From positions 434,001-498,000 of the forward strand of contig NZ_JANLCJ010000003.1 of NCBI RefSeq assembly GCF_024979295.1: a stretch of DNA of 64,000 nt, in the 5' to 3' direction. This document shows, in pieces, positions 11,363 to 22,871 of this stretch (position 1 is the stretch's first letter; every line of letters starts with the position of its first letter). The translations under genes were made by a program, and so were the position numbers. The notes beneath the pieces were generated by a model that was given only the letters and a program-made list of their open reading frames with translations, ran no database searches and was not told the origin of the DNA. This stretch comes from Herbiconiux daphne (GTDB lineage: Bacteria > Actinomycetota > Actinomycetes > Actinomycetales > Microbacteriaceae).

Positions 11363-12100
11363 TCACTGTTCGCCGTAGCCCCCGCTGCGGCTGCGGCGCA
11401 CGGCGATCAGCACGATCGCGACGATCGCACCGAGCCCGACGACGCCGAGCAGCACGATCACCGGCACGGGCAGGCCGGCCGCCGGATTCTGCAGCTCGCC
11501 GCCGACCGCGGCGGCGGTCTCGGTGGCGGTGAAGGTCTGCTGCACCGTGGTGCCGCCCGAATCGGTGGTCTCCGTCGACGTGGCTGCCGGTGTCGGGGCG
11601 GCCGGTGCCGCCGTGGGTGTCGGGGCGCCGTCGGGCTCCCCCGCCCAGGCCTGACCGCAGACCGGAGCGTCGGTGAGACCGTCATGCGCGCCGTCGAGCG
11701 AGGCCGGCTCGTAGTCGAACTCGAACTGCCCGGATGTCGGGTGCCCGTCGTTGGAGGCCACTCGCCAAACCACGACATACGCCCCCGCGTCGCCGAGCGC
11801 GACCGGGGCGGTGAGCTGTGCGCCGTCGACGGCCACGCATCCGGATTCGTAGTGCAGGCCCTCGCTGTCGATCACCTGGGCCGCGAACCCGTCGGGGTTC
11901 TGGCCGCTGGTGTAGAGCGCCTCGGAGAAGTCGAGGGTCACGACGCCCGGGTCGGAGTCGATCGACGAGTCGGCGGCGGGATTCGACGACACGACGTCGT
12001 CGTGGGCCGAGGCGGCTCCGGTCGGAACGACGACCGCCAGCGTCGCAGCGCCCAGCACGATCAGGGCGCCGAGACCGGCTCGGGTGCGCAGCTTTCTCAC
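11363..12100 (-). CDS. copC: CopC-domain copper-binding protein, membrane-anchored
   Basis: 245 residues: signal peptide ending ASA, then a CopC beta-barrel domain starting with the His of AHDDVVSSNPAADSS, and the second copper-site motif SNDGHPTSGQFEF. A Thr/Pro/Ala-rich linker follows, then one C-terminal helix (VPVIVLLGVVGLGAIVAIVLIAV) with RRSRSGG. In the family the amino-terminal His and a second His near the C-terminus of the domain bind Cu(II). There is no CopD partner next to it. Two extra Cys (ESGCVAV, APVCGQA) may form a disulphide. Start ATG 12100. Confidence 0.85.
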   Translation of the reverse strand: MRKLRTRAGLGALIVLGAATLAVVVPTGAASAHDDVVSSNPAADSSIDSDPGVVTLDFSEALYTSGQNPDGFAAQVIDSEGLHYESGCVAVDGAQLTAPVALGDAGAYVVVWRVASNDGHPTSGQFEFDYEPASLDGAHDGLTDAPVCGQAWAGEPDGAPTPTAAPAAPTPAATSTETTDSGGTTVQQTFTATETAAAVGGELQNPAAGLPVPVIVLLGVVGLGAIVAIVLIAVRRSRSGGYGEQ

Positions 12101-12131
12101 GCCACTACGATAGCCGGGCCGGGCCGGTGAC

Positions 12132-13232
12132 TCAGGCGCGTCGAACGCGGTACTGGTTGACCAGCGGGCAGTCGAACGGGTCGGGAGCCGACATGCCGAC
12201 CTTGTTCATGTAGGCGATGACCGCCGCGTGAGCCGCCCGCAGCGAGGTCTGGGTGTAGGGGATCTTGTGCGTCGCGCAGTACTCCTGCACGATCGGGCGC
12301 GCCTTCATGAGGTTGGGGCGGGCCATGTTCGGAAAGAGGTGGTGCTCGATCTGCAGGTTCAGGCCGCCCATGAAGATCGACATGCCCCAGCCACCGGCGA
12401 TGTTGCGCGACGAGAGCACCTGCTTGCTGAGGAAGTCGATGCGCGAGCCCGCGGGGAAGATCGTCATGCCGATGTGGTTCGGTGCGAACGAGGCGCCCAT
12501 GTAGAGGCCGAACACGGCCAGCTGCACGCCGATGAAAGCGAACGCCATGCCGAGCGGCAGGAAGTAGAAGATGACGCCCACGTAGGCCACGAGTCGCACG
12601 CCGATGAACCAGAGTTCGAGGCGACGGCCCTCGACCGGCTTGCGGCTGAGGAGGGTCTTGAACGACAGATAGTGCAGGTTGAGGCCTTCGAGCAGCAGCA
12701 GCGGGTAGAGCAGGAAGCCCTGCCGGCGGGTCATCCAGGCCTGCAGGCCCTTGCGGGTCGCGGCATCCTCTTCGAGGAACGACACCGTGTCGATCTCGAT
12801 GTCGGGGTCTTTGCCGATGGTGTTCGGGTTGCCGTGGTGGCGGGTGTGCTTCGACATCCACCAGGTGTAGCTCATGCCCACGAACGCGGTGGCGAGCGTG
12901 CGGCCTGCGCGGTCGTTGGCGGGGCCCGATTCGAACACCTGGCGGTGCGAGGCTTCGTGGGCGAGGAACGCGAACTGCGTGAAGATGATGCCCAGGCCGC
13001 CGGCGATCAGCAGCTGGTACCACGACTCGCCGAGCAGCACGAAGCCTGCGGCGGCGCCGCCGAGGGCGAGCACGAGCACCGAGAACATGACGATGTAGAA
13101 CGTGCGGCGTTTGCGCAGCAGCCCCATGTCGCGAACAGTCGTCAGCACCTCGGAATAGGCGGCGGTCGGATGCGCGGCTCCCGCTTTACGCGGAACCGTG
13201 GCACGGGGAGACGGGTTGGTCGTGATGGTCAC
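12132..13232 (-). CDS. Membrane fatty-acid (acyl-lipid) desaturase
   Basis: 366-residue di-iron integral membrane desaturase that introduces a cis double bond into fatty acyl chains. The three His boxes are clear: HEASH near residue 92, HTRHH near residue 128 and QIEHH near residue 302. The third box with Gln is the form found in front-end-like and several actinobacterial acyl desaturases. Two pairs of hydrophobic segments surround boxes 1-2 and precede box 3. Located directly downstream of a cold-shock gene with a terminator between, a context consistent with membrane fluidity control, though co-regulation is inference. Confidence 0.92.
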   Translation of the reverse strand: MTITTNPSPRATVPRKAGAAHPTAAYSEVLTTVRDMGLLRKRRTFYIVMFSVLVLALGGAAAGFVLLGESWYQLLIAGGLGIIFTQFAFLAHEASHRQVFESGPANDRAGRTLATAFVGMSYTWWMSKHTRHHGNPNTIGKDPDIEIDTVSFLEEDAATRKGLQAWMTRRQGFLLYPLLLLEGLNLHYLSFKTLLSRKPVEGRRLELWFIGVRLVAYVGVIFYFLPLGMAFAFIGVQLAVFGLYMGASFAPNHIGMTIFPAGSRIDFLSKQVLSSRNIAGGWGMSIFMGGLNLQIEHHLFPNMARPNLMKARPIVQEYCATHKIPYTQTSLRAAHAAVIAYMNKVGMSAPDPFDCPLVNQYRVRRA

Positions 13233-13365
13233 AAGGCCTGCTCACTGGTGTCGTTTCGACTTCCCAGCCGTGATGTCGAGCAATTGCCCTGGTAGATGTT
13301 CTCAACCTACGGTGTGAACCTGCGGATTGGCCCGGCTGAACCACCCCATCGACCGGGATCACGAA

Positions 13366-13404
13366 AAGAACCCCGCACGGCCCTGAGGCACGTGCGGGGT
13401 TCTT
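13366..13404 (-). terminator. Intrinsic terminator of the cold-shock gene
   Basis: Perfect 14-bp arms AAGAACCCCGCACG / CGTGCGGGGTTCTT with an 11-nt loop, followed on the minus strand by TTTTCG. It lies 22 nt past the csp stop and upstream of the desaturase, a textbook rho-independent terminator. Confidence 0.9.
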
Positions 13405-13425
13405 GAGGCGCTTGGCGCGTGAGGC

Positions 13426-13635
13426 TTACGCGCTCAGCGGTGCGATGTTCTCGGCCTGCAGGCCCTTGCGGCCCTGGGTGACGTCGAACGAGACGCGCTG
13501 GTTCTCTTCGAGGTTCTTGTAGCCGTTGCCGGTGATGCCGGAGTGGTGGGCGAACACGTCTTCTCCACCGTCATCGGGGGAGATGAAGCCGAAGCCCTTT
13601 TCGGAGTTGAACCATTTCACGGTGCCTGTAGGCAT
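13426..13635 (-). CDS. Cold-shock domain protein (CspA family)
   Basis: 69-residue single cold-shock OB-fold that binds single-stranded RNA/DNA and acts as an RNA chaperone. RNP1-like [12 protein letters not shown] and RNP2-like DVFAHHSGI are present (the usual VFVH is FAHH here), and the C-terminus GLQAENI matches the family. ATG at 13635 follows an AAAGAG-type site. A GC-rich hairpin is found 24 nt upstream in the leader. Confidence 0.96.
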   Translation of the reverse strand: MPTGTVKWFNSEKGFGFISPDDGGEDVFAHHSGITGNGYKNLEENQRVSFDVTQGRKGLQAENIAPLSA

Positions 13636-13658
13636 TGTTTTCTCTTTTCGAGGTAAGC

Positions 13659-13677
13659 GGCCCCGCCTGTCGGGGCC
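13659..13677 (-). promoter_or_regulatory. Hairpin in the 5' leader of the cold-shock gene
   Basis: GGCCCCG and CGGGGCC arms with a 5-nt loop lie in the leader about 24 nt upstream of the csp start, followed by an A-rich stretch carrying the ribosome site. Structured leaders control csp translation and stability in other bacteria; that role here is inferred. It could instead end rightward transcripts, but none is apparent. Confidence 0.4.
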
Positions 13678-13881
13678 TACCGTCGCGGTGTACTTTGTTC
13701 CGCTCCTCAGAAAAGCAAGCTCTCGAACCGCAGAACGCGGAGCCGAAAACCCTATTCAAGATTCATGGGTAACACAACAACTCACCCCAGCTTAGTGGGG
13801 ACGGGGCTGATCGGCTACCGATCATCTAGAATTCGACGTGCTCGGATTGCTCCGGGCATCGCCCGCGCCGACGCCAGAAAG

Positions 13882-14910
13882 GTGCCGATCATCAGCCCGC
13901 TCAGCATCCCCAGTCCCGATCCCGCCTTCCAGCAGTTCCCGGTCGGGCCGCTGACGATCCACATCTACGCTCTCTTCATCCTCGCCGGCATCATCGTGGC
14001 GATGCTATTGGTCAACCGCCGCCTGACCCGGCGCGGCGGCGAGCCCGGCGTCGTCATCGACATCGTGCTCTGGGCCGTGCCGCTCGGCATCATCGGCGCA
14101 CGGTTCTACCACGTGTTCACCCACGTGGGCGACTACTTCTACCCCGGTGCGAATCTGTGGAACGTGTTCGCCATCTGGGACGGCGGCAACGCTCTCTACG
14201 GCTCGCTGATCGGCGGCGCGCTCGGCGCGTTCATCGGCTGCCGCATCACGGGCATCCGGCTGTGGTCGTTCGCCGATGCGCTCGCTCCCGCGATGCTCGT
14301 CGCCCAGGCCATCGGCCGCGTCGGCAACTACTTCAACCACGAGCTGTTCGGCCTGCCGACCACCCTCCCCTGGGGGCTCGAGATCGAGTCGACCAACGCC
14401 AAGTTCCCGGTGGGGCTGCCCGACGGCACCCTGTTCCACCCGCTCTTCCTCTATGAGATCATCTGGAACCTCGTTGGCGTCGCCCTGCTGCTGCTCGTCG
14501 AGCGCCGGTTCGCGCTGCGCTGGGGCAAGCTGTTCGCGCTCTACCTGGTCTGGTACGGCCTCGGTCGCAGCTGGCTCGAAGCCATCCGCATCGACCCGTC
14601 GAGCGACGGGTTCCTCGGCATCCCCGCCAACATCTGGGCGTCGTTCGCGGCGATCGCGCTCGGCATCGTGCTGTTCGTGGTGCAGTCGCGGCGGCATCCG
14701 GGGGTCGAGGTCTCGGTCTACCGGGCCGGCCGCGGGCCCAAGGGCAAGGCGCGCTCCGACGAGGCCGACGGGACGGACGGGACGGATTCGGCGGCGGGGC
14801 CGGATTCGGACTCGGGCTCGGGCGAAGGCCCGGGCGGCGGCGTGTGGACCGACGACGAGCTGGCGGCATCCGGAACCCCGGCCGGCGGGGCGAGCCGCTC
14901 GGGGTCGTAG
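13882..14910 (+). CDS. lgt: Phosphatidylglycerol-prolipoprotein diacylglyceryl transferase
   Basis: Integral membrane enzyme that transfers a diacylglyceryl group to the lipobox cysteine of prolipoproteins, such as the two solute-binding proteins in this window. The Lgt signature is GRVGNYFNHELFGLPT around residue 150; other landmarks are HIYALFILAGII and RSWLEAIRID. I set the start at GTG 13882, because homologues begin a few residues before the SIPSPDPAFQ segment; the frame is open to 13765. The C-terminal 50 residues are an acidic Gly/Ser-rich tail (DGTDGTDSAAGPDSDSG), common in actinobacterial Lgt and probably disordered. Confidence 0.94.
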   Translation: MPIISPLSIPSPDPAFQQFPVGPLTIHIYALFILAGIIVAMLLVNRRLTRRGGEPGVVIDIVLWAVPLGIIGARFYHVFTHVGDYFYPGANLWNVFAIWDGGNALYGSLIGGALGAFIGCRITGIRLWSFADALAPAMLVAQAIGRVGNYFNHELFGLPTTLPWGLEIESTNAKFPVGLPDGTLFHPLFLYEIIWNLVGVALLLLVERRFALRWGKLFALYLVWYGLGRSWLEAIRIDPSSDGFLGIPANIWASFAAIALGIVLFVVQSRRHPGVEVSVYRAGRGPKGKARSDEADGTDGTDSAAGPDSDSGSGEGPGGGVWTDDELAASGTPAGGASRSGS

Positions 14911-14922
14911 GGCTCCAGCTCG

Positions 14923-15702
14923 TCAGTCGGCGACGGCGGCGCGCGCGCTCGTCTGGGCGAGCACGTGCTCGGGCAGGTCTTCGAGGCGGCGGCGGTCGCG
15001 AATGGTCACGAAGCCGACGCACACCACCCAGACCAGCCACGGGAAGGTCGCGAGCGCGGCCGTCGCGGCTCCGCCTGCGGCGAAGAACGAGTCGGGGCTG
15101 GTGCCGCCGAACATCGTGGGCACCGAGAGCAGGTTGAGGCCGGCGACCACGTAGGCGAGCCAGCCGGTCCAGCGCGGGAGCGCCTCCGACGCCAGGATGA
15201 CGTAGCCCGAGGCCGCGGCGATCAGGGCGTTGAAGGTGCAGCCGATCGAGCCGAACAGCAGCGTGTGACCGGCGGTCAGCGCGCGCAGCGACGAGGCATC
15301 CGGCGTGAGGCCGATGGTGTCGAGCGCCGTGCCGCCCTCCATGCCGTCGCCCACCAGGGTCACGGCGATGAACAGCACGCCCGACCCGTAGGCGAGGTTG
15401 GCGACCCACTGCAGGTCGGGGCGGGTGTGCGTGATGATCTGGCGGAACCCGCCGAGGAACACCAGCAGCGCCGCCATGAGGAAGGTGTCGATGAGAATGG
15501 TGAAGAGAGTCTGATTGGCCGTGCGCGCCATGAATTCGGCGAGTGCGTCGGAGTCGTCGAGCGCCGGTCGCGCGCCGACGAGCAGCACCTGCACGAGGAA
15601 CTCGGCGAGCGTCAAGACGGCGACCGTCACCGCGGCGAGTCCGGTCCAGAGCCGCACGTCGGGGTTCAGCCGGCCGTTCTTGACGACGGTGATCATGTTC
15701 AT
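14923..15702 (-). CDS. Six-helix integral membrane protein of unknown function
   Basis: 259 residues with about six hydrophobic segments (for example LAAVTVAVLTLAEFLVQVLL, LIDTFLMAALLVFLGGF, VVAGLNLLSVPTMF, WLVWVVCVGFV) and a charged C-terminus. The overall pattern resembles DUF4386-like membrane proteins, but I do not recognise diagnostic residues. ATG at 15702 has GGGGAG 8-12 nt upstream. Convergent with lgt, whose stop is 12 nt away, so the two transcripts must terminate within each other's ends. Confidence 0.75.
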   Translation of the reverse strand: MNMITVVKNGRLNPDVRLWTGLAAVTVAVLTLAEFLVQVLLVGARPALDDSDALAEFMARTANQTLFTILIDTFLMAALLVFLGGFRQIITHTRPDLQWVANLAYGSGVLFIAVTLVGDGMEGGTALDTIGLTPDASSLRALTAGHTLLFGSIGCTFNALIAAASGYVILASEALPRWTGWLAYVVAGLNLLSVPTMFGGTSPDSFFAAGGAATAALATFPWLVWVVCVGFVTIRDRRRLEDLPEHVLAQTSARAAVAD

Positions 15703-15810
15703 GCGGAGGACTCCCCGTTCGCTCGCCTGGGCATGTGCTGTGACTTCGCTCCCGACAGTAGCAAGGGGTGTCGCGGCTGCCGCGGCGGCGCGCGGCTCCG
15801 GCCGACCGGC

Positions 15811-17199
15811 TCAGTCCCCGGCCGGATAGCCCTGGAACACACCACCCGCGTCGAGCTCGCGACGCAGCCGCTCGACCCGCGCCCAATCGGCCGGCCGGAA
15901 CGATCCCGCGACGCGCTCGGGATGACGACGGATGTCGGCCTCGCTCACGAAATGGCCGGTGGCGCGTGGCAGCAGCGCCTGCTGCACCTCGGCCAGCCAG
16001 CCGAGATTGGCGGCGTCGTCGGCGGCGTCGTTCCAGATCGTGTAGACGATGAGCAGGGAGCGGTCGTGCAGGCCGTAGGCCGCCTGGCCCGGGGGCAGCA
16101 GAGCCGCTCCCCCGCCGTTCGCGGGCAGACCGGCGAGCACGTAGCTCTGGCCTGAGGGCGCCGAAGCCACGAGCTCGGGCAACGGCGCCAGGGCGTCGTC
16201 GAGGTCGAGGTCGAACCAGAAGGTGTCGGTCGCGTAGCGGGCGCCATCGGGATAGGTGGCGTCGACCGGCTCGTGCAACCGCTCGAAGGGCACCGGCACG
16301 AAGGGCGCGTGAGCGATCGGGTCGGCGAGGGCCGGGCCGTCGCCGAGAGGTGCGAGGGCACGGGCGGCATCATCCTCGGTGTCGGCGAAGGCGGTGGCCG
16401 CGACGCTGATGACCAGAGGGTGCGCCGCGGTGTCCTCACTGTCGCCCGGGCGCCCGGCACCCGCGGTCACCACGGAGAGCTCGACGCTCGGCGGCAGGTG
16501 CGCCGCGGCATCCGTCAGCCAGGCGGTCACCGCGGGCAACGCGTCGAGGGCGAACAGCCAGGTCGACACCCGGATCGCGTGGGGCAGCGGCTGCAGCACG
16601 AGTTCGAACTCGGTGACGATGGCCGGCAGGCCGGGGCCGACGCCACGGGCGAGCCAGAACAGGTCGGGGTTCTCGGTGGGTGAGGCCGTGACGATCTCGC
16701 CGTCGGCGGTGACGGCCCGAAGGCGCGTGATCGAGAAGCAGGCGGGCAGCCATTGGCCCCAGTTGAGGCCGAGTCCGCCGCCCAGGAGGTAGCCGCCCAC
16801 GCCCGGGTTGCCGCAGTGGCCGACGGGGAAGGCGAGGTCGTGGGCCACAAGGCGGGCAGCGAGGGCGCCGCCGCGCACGGCCGGGCCGACGGTGGCGGTG
16901 CGGGCGGCGGCGTCGATCGCCACGGAGTCGAAGGCCGACAGGTCGACGAGAATGCCGTCGGGGCGCACCGACGACGCGACCCAGCTGTGCCCGCCGGAGC
17001 GGACGGCGAGCTTCTGGCCGGTCTCGGTGGCGGCGCGCACGATCTCGACGAGGTCGGCCTCGGTCTGAGGGAACACGATCGCGTCAGGGCGGCCCGTGGG
17101 TTCGAGCGCGTTGAAGCCGCCCCCGTCGACGGCGGCCTCGAAGCCGGGATCGTTGCGGGTGAGGCCGGCGGGCCGGTCGTCGTTCTCGGTCTGGGGCAC
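15811..17199 (-). CDS. FAD-linked oxidase with berberine-bridge (BBE-like) C-terminus
   Basis: 462-residue flavoprotein of the VAO/PCMH superfamily. The FAD-binding PP-loop with a covalent-attachment His is RSGGHSW. A Cys in VGHCGNPGVGGYLLGGGLG occupies the position that forms the second flavin bond in bicovalent oxidases. The C-terminal BBE segment (NLGWLAEVQQALLP) is present. Such enzymes oxidise sugars or alkaloid-like alcohols with oxygen; the substrate here is unknown. Start GTG 17199 is chosen because upstream residues are low-complexity shadow sequence. No signal peptide. Monocistronic. Confidence 0.85.
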   Translation of the reverse strand: MPQTENDDRPAGLTRNDPGFEAAVDGGGFNALEPTGRPDAIVFPQTEADLVEIVRAATETGQKLAVRSGGHSWVASSVRPDGILVDLSAFDSVAIDAAARTATVGPAVRGGALAARLVAHDLAFPVGHCGNPGVGGYLLGGGLGLNWGQWLPACFSITRLRAVTADGEIVTASPTENPDLFWLARGVGPGLPAIVTEFELVLQPLPHAIRVSTWLFALDALPAVTAWLTDAAAHLPPSVELSVVTAGAGRPGDSEDTAAHPLVISVAATAFADTEDDAARALAPLGDGPALADPIAHAPFVPVPFERLHEPVDATYPDGARYATDTFWFDLDLDDALAPLPELVASAPSGQSYVLAGLPANGGGAALLPPGQAAYGLHDRSLLIVYTIWNDAADDAANLGWLAEVQQALLPRATGHFVSEADIRRHPERVAGSFRPADWARVERLRRELDAGGVFQGYPAGD

Positions 17200-17278
17200 G
17201 AGCGCCAGCGTAGGGCCGCGGGGCTGCGCGCGGCACCCCCCGTTGTGGCACGGGCGGGGACGCACCCGCCACGCGCAG

Positions 17279-17344
17279 AAAAAGCTGCAAATCACGACGA
17301 CCGACGCCCTATAGGGCCCCGGTGTCGGTAATTTGCAGCTTTTT
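17279..17344. terminator. Bidirectional-looking long stem-loop after ychF
   Basis: Perfect 14-bp outer arms AAAAAGCTGCAAAT / ATTTGCAGCTTTTT enclose an inner imperfect stem (ACCGACGCC / GGTGTCGGT) around TATA. Each strand ends in a run of five T after the stem, so it can terminate transcription either way. It follows the ychF stop by about 32 nt. Confidence 0.8.
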
Positions 17345-17376
17345 GAGCGCCACCCGCGCGTCTGGAACGCGCCGGG

Positions 17377-18450
<1,074 letters not shown>

Positions 18451-18465
18451 GGTCGTCAATCTTAG

Positions 18466-19395
18466 CTAGGGAAGCGTGTGACCGGCCGCCGTGAACAGGC
18501 GGTACCACTCCTCACGCGTCAGCGCGACATCCGACCCTGCCGCCGATTCGGCCACGCGGCCGGGGTTCGTGGTGCCGAGCACGACCTGCATGCGCGCCGG
18601 ATGCCGCGTGATCCACGCCACCGCGATTCCCGTCGGCGTCACGCCGTACGCCGCCGCCAGCTCGTCGATCACGTCGTTCAGCTCGGCGTAGTGCTCCCGG
18701 TCGCCGAGGAAGACGCCGTCGAAGAACCCCTTCTGGAACGGCGACCACGCCTGCAGCGTCATGTCGTGCAGTCGCGAGTAGTCGAGCAGGCCGTTGTCGC
18801 GCGAGATCGACTGGTCGAGGCCGCCCATGTTCGCCGCGACACCCTGCGCGATCAGCGGTGCGTGGGTGATGCTCAGCTGCACCTGGTTCACCACCAACGG
18901 CTGACGGATGTCGCGCTTCAGCAACTCGATCTGGCCGGGCGTGTGGTTCGAGACCCCGAAGTGCCTCACCTTTCCCGCCGCCTCGAGCTCGTCGAACGCC
19001 TCGGCCACCTCGGCGGGTTCGACGAGGGTGTCGGGCCGGTGCAGCAGCAGCAAGTCGAGGTAGTCGGTGCGGAGCGCCCGCAGCGACTCGTCGACGGTGG
19101 CGAGGATGTGCTCCTTCGAGAAGTCGAAGTAACCCGACCGGATGCCGACCTTGCTCTGGATGACGACCTTCTCGCGCTCGGCCGGGGTGAACCGCACCGC
19201 GTCTCCGAACCGGGTCTCGCAGCCGTGCCGCACGTCGCCGTAGATGTCGGCGTGGTCGAACACGATGATGCCCGAGTCGATCGCGGTGCCCACGAGGGTG
19301 CGGATCTCGTCGTCGCTGAGCGGCGTGATGCGCATGAGGCCGAGGATGACGTCGGAGGCGGGCAGAGTCGTGCCCTGAATGGTGACGGTCTCCAC
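18466..19395 (-). CDS. Aldo/keto reductase (YdhF-like)
   Basis: 309-residue NADPH-dependent reductase with a TIM-barrel fold. The catalytic tetrad is visible: Asp and Tyr in FDHADIYGD, Lys in VIQSKVGI and His in LLLLHRPD. The C-terminal NADP-binding region is VVLGTTNPGRV. The form is closest to E. coli YdhF-type oxidoreductases. GTG at 19395 is the start; the gene lies 21 nt after mmsA and ends 15 nt before the ychF start, so it is probably co-transcribed with mmsA. Confidence 0.9.
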   Translation of the reverse strand: METVTIQGTTLPASDVILGLMRITPLSDDEIRTLVGTAIDSGIIVFDHADIYGDVRHGCETRFGDAVRFTPAEREKVVIQSKVGIRSGYFDFSKEHILATVDESLRALRTDYLDLLLLHRPDTLVEPAEVAEAFDELEAAGKVRHFGVSNHTPGQIELLKRDIRQPLVVNQVQLSITHAPLIAQGVAANMGGLDQSISRDNGLLDYSRLHDMTLQAWSPFQKGFFDGVFLGDREHYAELNDVIDELAAAYGVTPTGIAVAWITRHPARMQVVLGTTNPGRVAESAAGSDVALTREEWYRLFTAAGHTLP

Positions 19396-19416
19396 AGGAT
19401 CGGTTCCGTTCCGCGG

Positions 19417-20916
<1,500 letters not shown>

Positions 20917-21014
20917 GATTCCTGTTTCTCTGGCCGATCCTTGTTTCTGGCAAGCCTAGAGGCTTGTCGCCGTGGCGTGAACGCAGTGTCGGAGGCCGAT
21001 GCCACACTGTCAGC

Positions 21015-22733
21015 ATGGATGCAGTGCTCCCCCTTCTCATCGGCCTCGTGGTGGGCGTCGCGCTCGGCGTGACCGGCGGTTTCCTCCTGGCGCGCAGCCG
21101 GCGAACGGATGCCGCGGCGGCGGCCGACCCCGGGCTCGAGTCGGCCCTCGCCGAACGCACCGCCGACCTCGCGGTCGTGCGGGGCCGCGTCGAGCAGCTC
21201 GTCGACGAGCGCTCGGGGCTCCAGGCACGGCTCGCCGCCCTCGATGCCACGACCGAGGCGCTGCGCGACCAGGCCGAGGCGACGGCGTCGTCGCATCGCG
21301 AGCAGATGCTGCTCGCCCGCGAGCAGGCCGAGGCGGCCGCGGCCGCGCACCGCGAGCAGGGCGCCACGCTGCGCGAGCAGTTCGAGGAGCGCATCGGGTC
21401 GACCCGCGACGAAGCCCGCGAGCGACTGGCGCAGCAAGACGAGCAGTACCGCGCGCAGATCGCCGCACAAGAAGAGCGCATCAACGACCTGCAGCGCCAG
21501 CTCAAGGCCGTGGCCGACGCCGAGAAGGCACGCAAAGACGAAGACAGCAAGGTGCTCGTGGCGCTCAGCCCGGTGCAGGAGAGCCTGAAGGAGATGCAGG
21601 CCAAGGTCGTCGAGCTCGAGACCCAGCGGCAGCAGCAGCACGGCGAGCTCAGCCAGCAGCTGAAGTCGGCGACGGAGTCCGAGGAGCGCCTGCGGTCGAC
21701 CGCCGAGACGCTGGCGTCGGCGCTGCGGTCGAACAGCACCCGAGGAGTGTGGGGCGAGACGCAGCTGCGCAGCGTGGTCGAGGCGGCCGGGCTCATCGAG
21801 CACGTCGACTTCGACGTGCAGACCTCGATCTCGAGCGACACCGGTGCGGGGCGACCCGACATGGTGGTGCACCTGCCCGGCGGCAAGAACATCGCCGTCG
21901 ACGCGAAGGTGCCGTTCGCCGCCTATCTCGAGGCCTCGGCCATCCCGGCGTCCGCCACCGGGGCCGAGGGCGAGCACCGCGCGCAGCTGATGAAGAAGCA
22001 CGTCACCGCCCTGAAGGCCCACATCACGGCGCTGGGCGCGAAGGGCTACTGGAACGGGCTCGAGTCGTCGCCCGAGCTCGTGATCGCCTTCATCCCGAGC
22101 GAATCGCTAGTGTCGGGCGCCATGGAGGCCGACCCGACGATCATGGACTTCGCGTTCAGCCGCAAGGTGGCATTGGCGTCGCCGGTGACGCTGTGGTCCA
22201 TCCTCAAGAGCGTCGCCCTCAGCTGGCAGCAGGAGGTGCTCACCGAAGACGCACGCAAGCTGTTCGACCTGAGCAAAGAGCTCTACACCCGGCTCGGCAC
22301 CACGGCTCAGCACATCGACAAGCTCGGCAACACCATCGAGCGGTCGGTGAAGGACTACAACGCCTTCATCGGCTCGCTCGAACGCAAGGTCTACCCGACC
22401 GCTCGCAAGCTCGCGTCGCTCAACAGCGAGAACCTCTTTCCCGAGCGCCACGCGATCGAAGAGGCCCCGCGCGAGATCACGAGCCGCGAGCTGCTGGCGT
22501 CGCTCGAGGAGGGCGAGGCGGTGGTCGTCGAACTCGCCGCCGCCGACGTGGCCTCCGGTGCCGCCGGCGAACAGGCCGACGACGACGCCGAGGCCGAGAA
22601 GGCGGTCGCCGAGCTCGACGCCCTGGGCAGCTCGTCAGCCCGTCGTGACGCCGACTACCTCGAACACGAGGGCGCCCGCATCATCACCCTCGAATTCGAC
22701 CTCGACGACAAATCCGGCACCAACCCCACCTAG
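21015..22733 (+). CDS. rmuC: DNA recombination protein RmuC
   Basis: 572 residues: an N-terminal membrane anchor (VLPLLIGLVVGVALGVTGGFLL), a long coiled coil rich in Glu/Arg/Gln (about residues 40-220), and the RmuC nuclease-like domain starting RGVWGETQLRSVVEAAG and including VDAKVPFAAYL and ELVIAFIPSE. RmuC limits inversions at short inverted repeats in E. coli. ATG 21015 is chosen because it opens directly into the membrane anchor; the longer frame is shadow sequence. Divergent from mmsA. Ends in an acidic tail. Confidence 0.95.
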   Translation: MDAVLPLLIGLVVGVALGVTGGFLLARSRRTDAAAAADPGLESALAERTADLAVVRGRVEQLVDERSGLQARLAALDATTEALRDQAEATASSHREQMLLAREQAEAAAAAHREQGATLREQFEERIGSTRDEARERLAQQDEQYRAQIAAQEERINDLQRQLKAVADAEKARKDEDSKVLVALSPVQESLKEMQAKVVELETQRQQQHGELSQQLKSATESEERLRSTAETLASALRSNSTRGVWGETQLRSVVEAAGLIEHVDFDVQTSISSDTGAGRPDMVVHLPGGKNIAVDAKVPFAAYLEASAIPASATGAEGEHRAQLMKKHVTALKAHITALGAKGYWNGLESSPELVIAFIPSESLVSGAMEADPTIMDFAFSRKVALASPVTLWSILKSVALSWQQEVLTEDARKLFDLSKELYTRLGTTAQHIDKLGNTIERSVKDYNAFIGSLERKVYPTARKLASLNSENLFPERHAIEEAPREITSRELLASLEEGEAVVVELAAADVASGAAGEQADDDAEAEKAVAELDALGSSSARRDADYLEHEGARIITLEFDLDDKSGTNPT

Positions 22734-22772
22734 CCGCGCGTCGCCCTCACCATCCCACCACCATCGCCGACC

Positions 22773-22855
22773 GGCGGGGCGGGCGATTTTGTGTCTCAGC
22801 CGCCTTTGAGCTCCGCTCAACCCCTAGGCTGAGGCGCAAAATCGCCCGCCCCGCC
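22773..22855. terminator. Very long stem-loop between convergent rmuC and glpX
   Basis: Arms of 29 nt (GGCGGGGCGGGCGATTTTGT... and its complement) match at 27 positions, the two differences being wobble-compatible, and an inner TTGAGC/GCTCAA hairpin sits in the loop. It lies between the stops of convergent genes and should terminate both. Confidence 0.75.
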
Positions 22856-22871
22856 GCTCAGCACACTCCCC

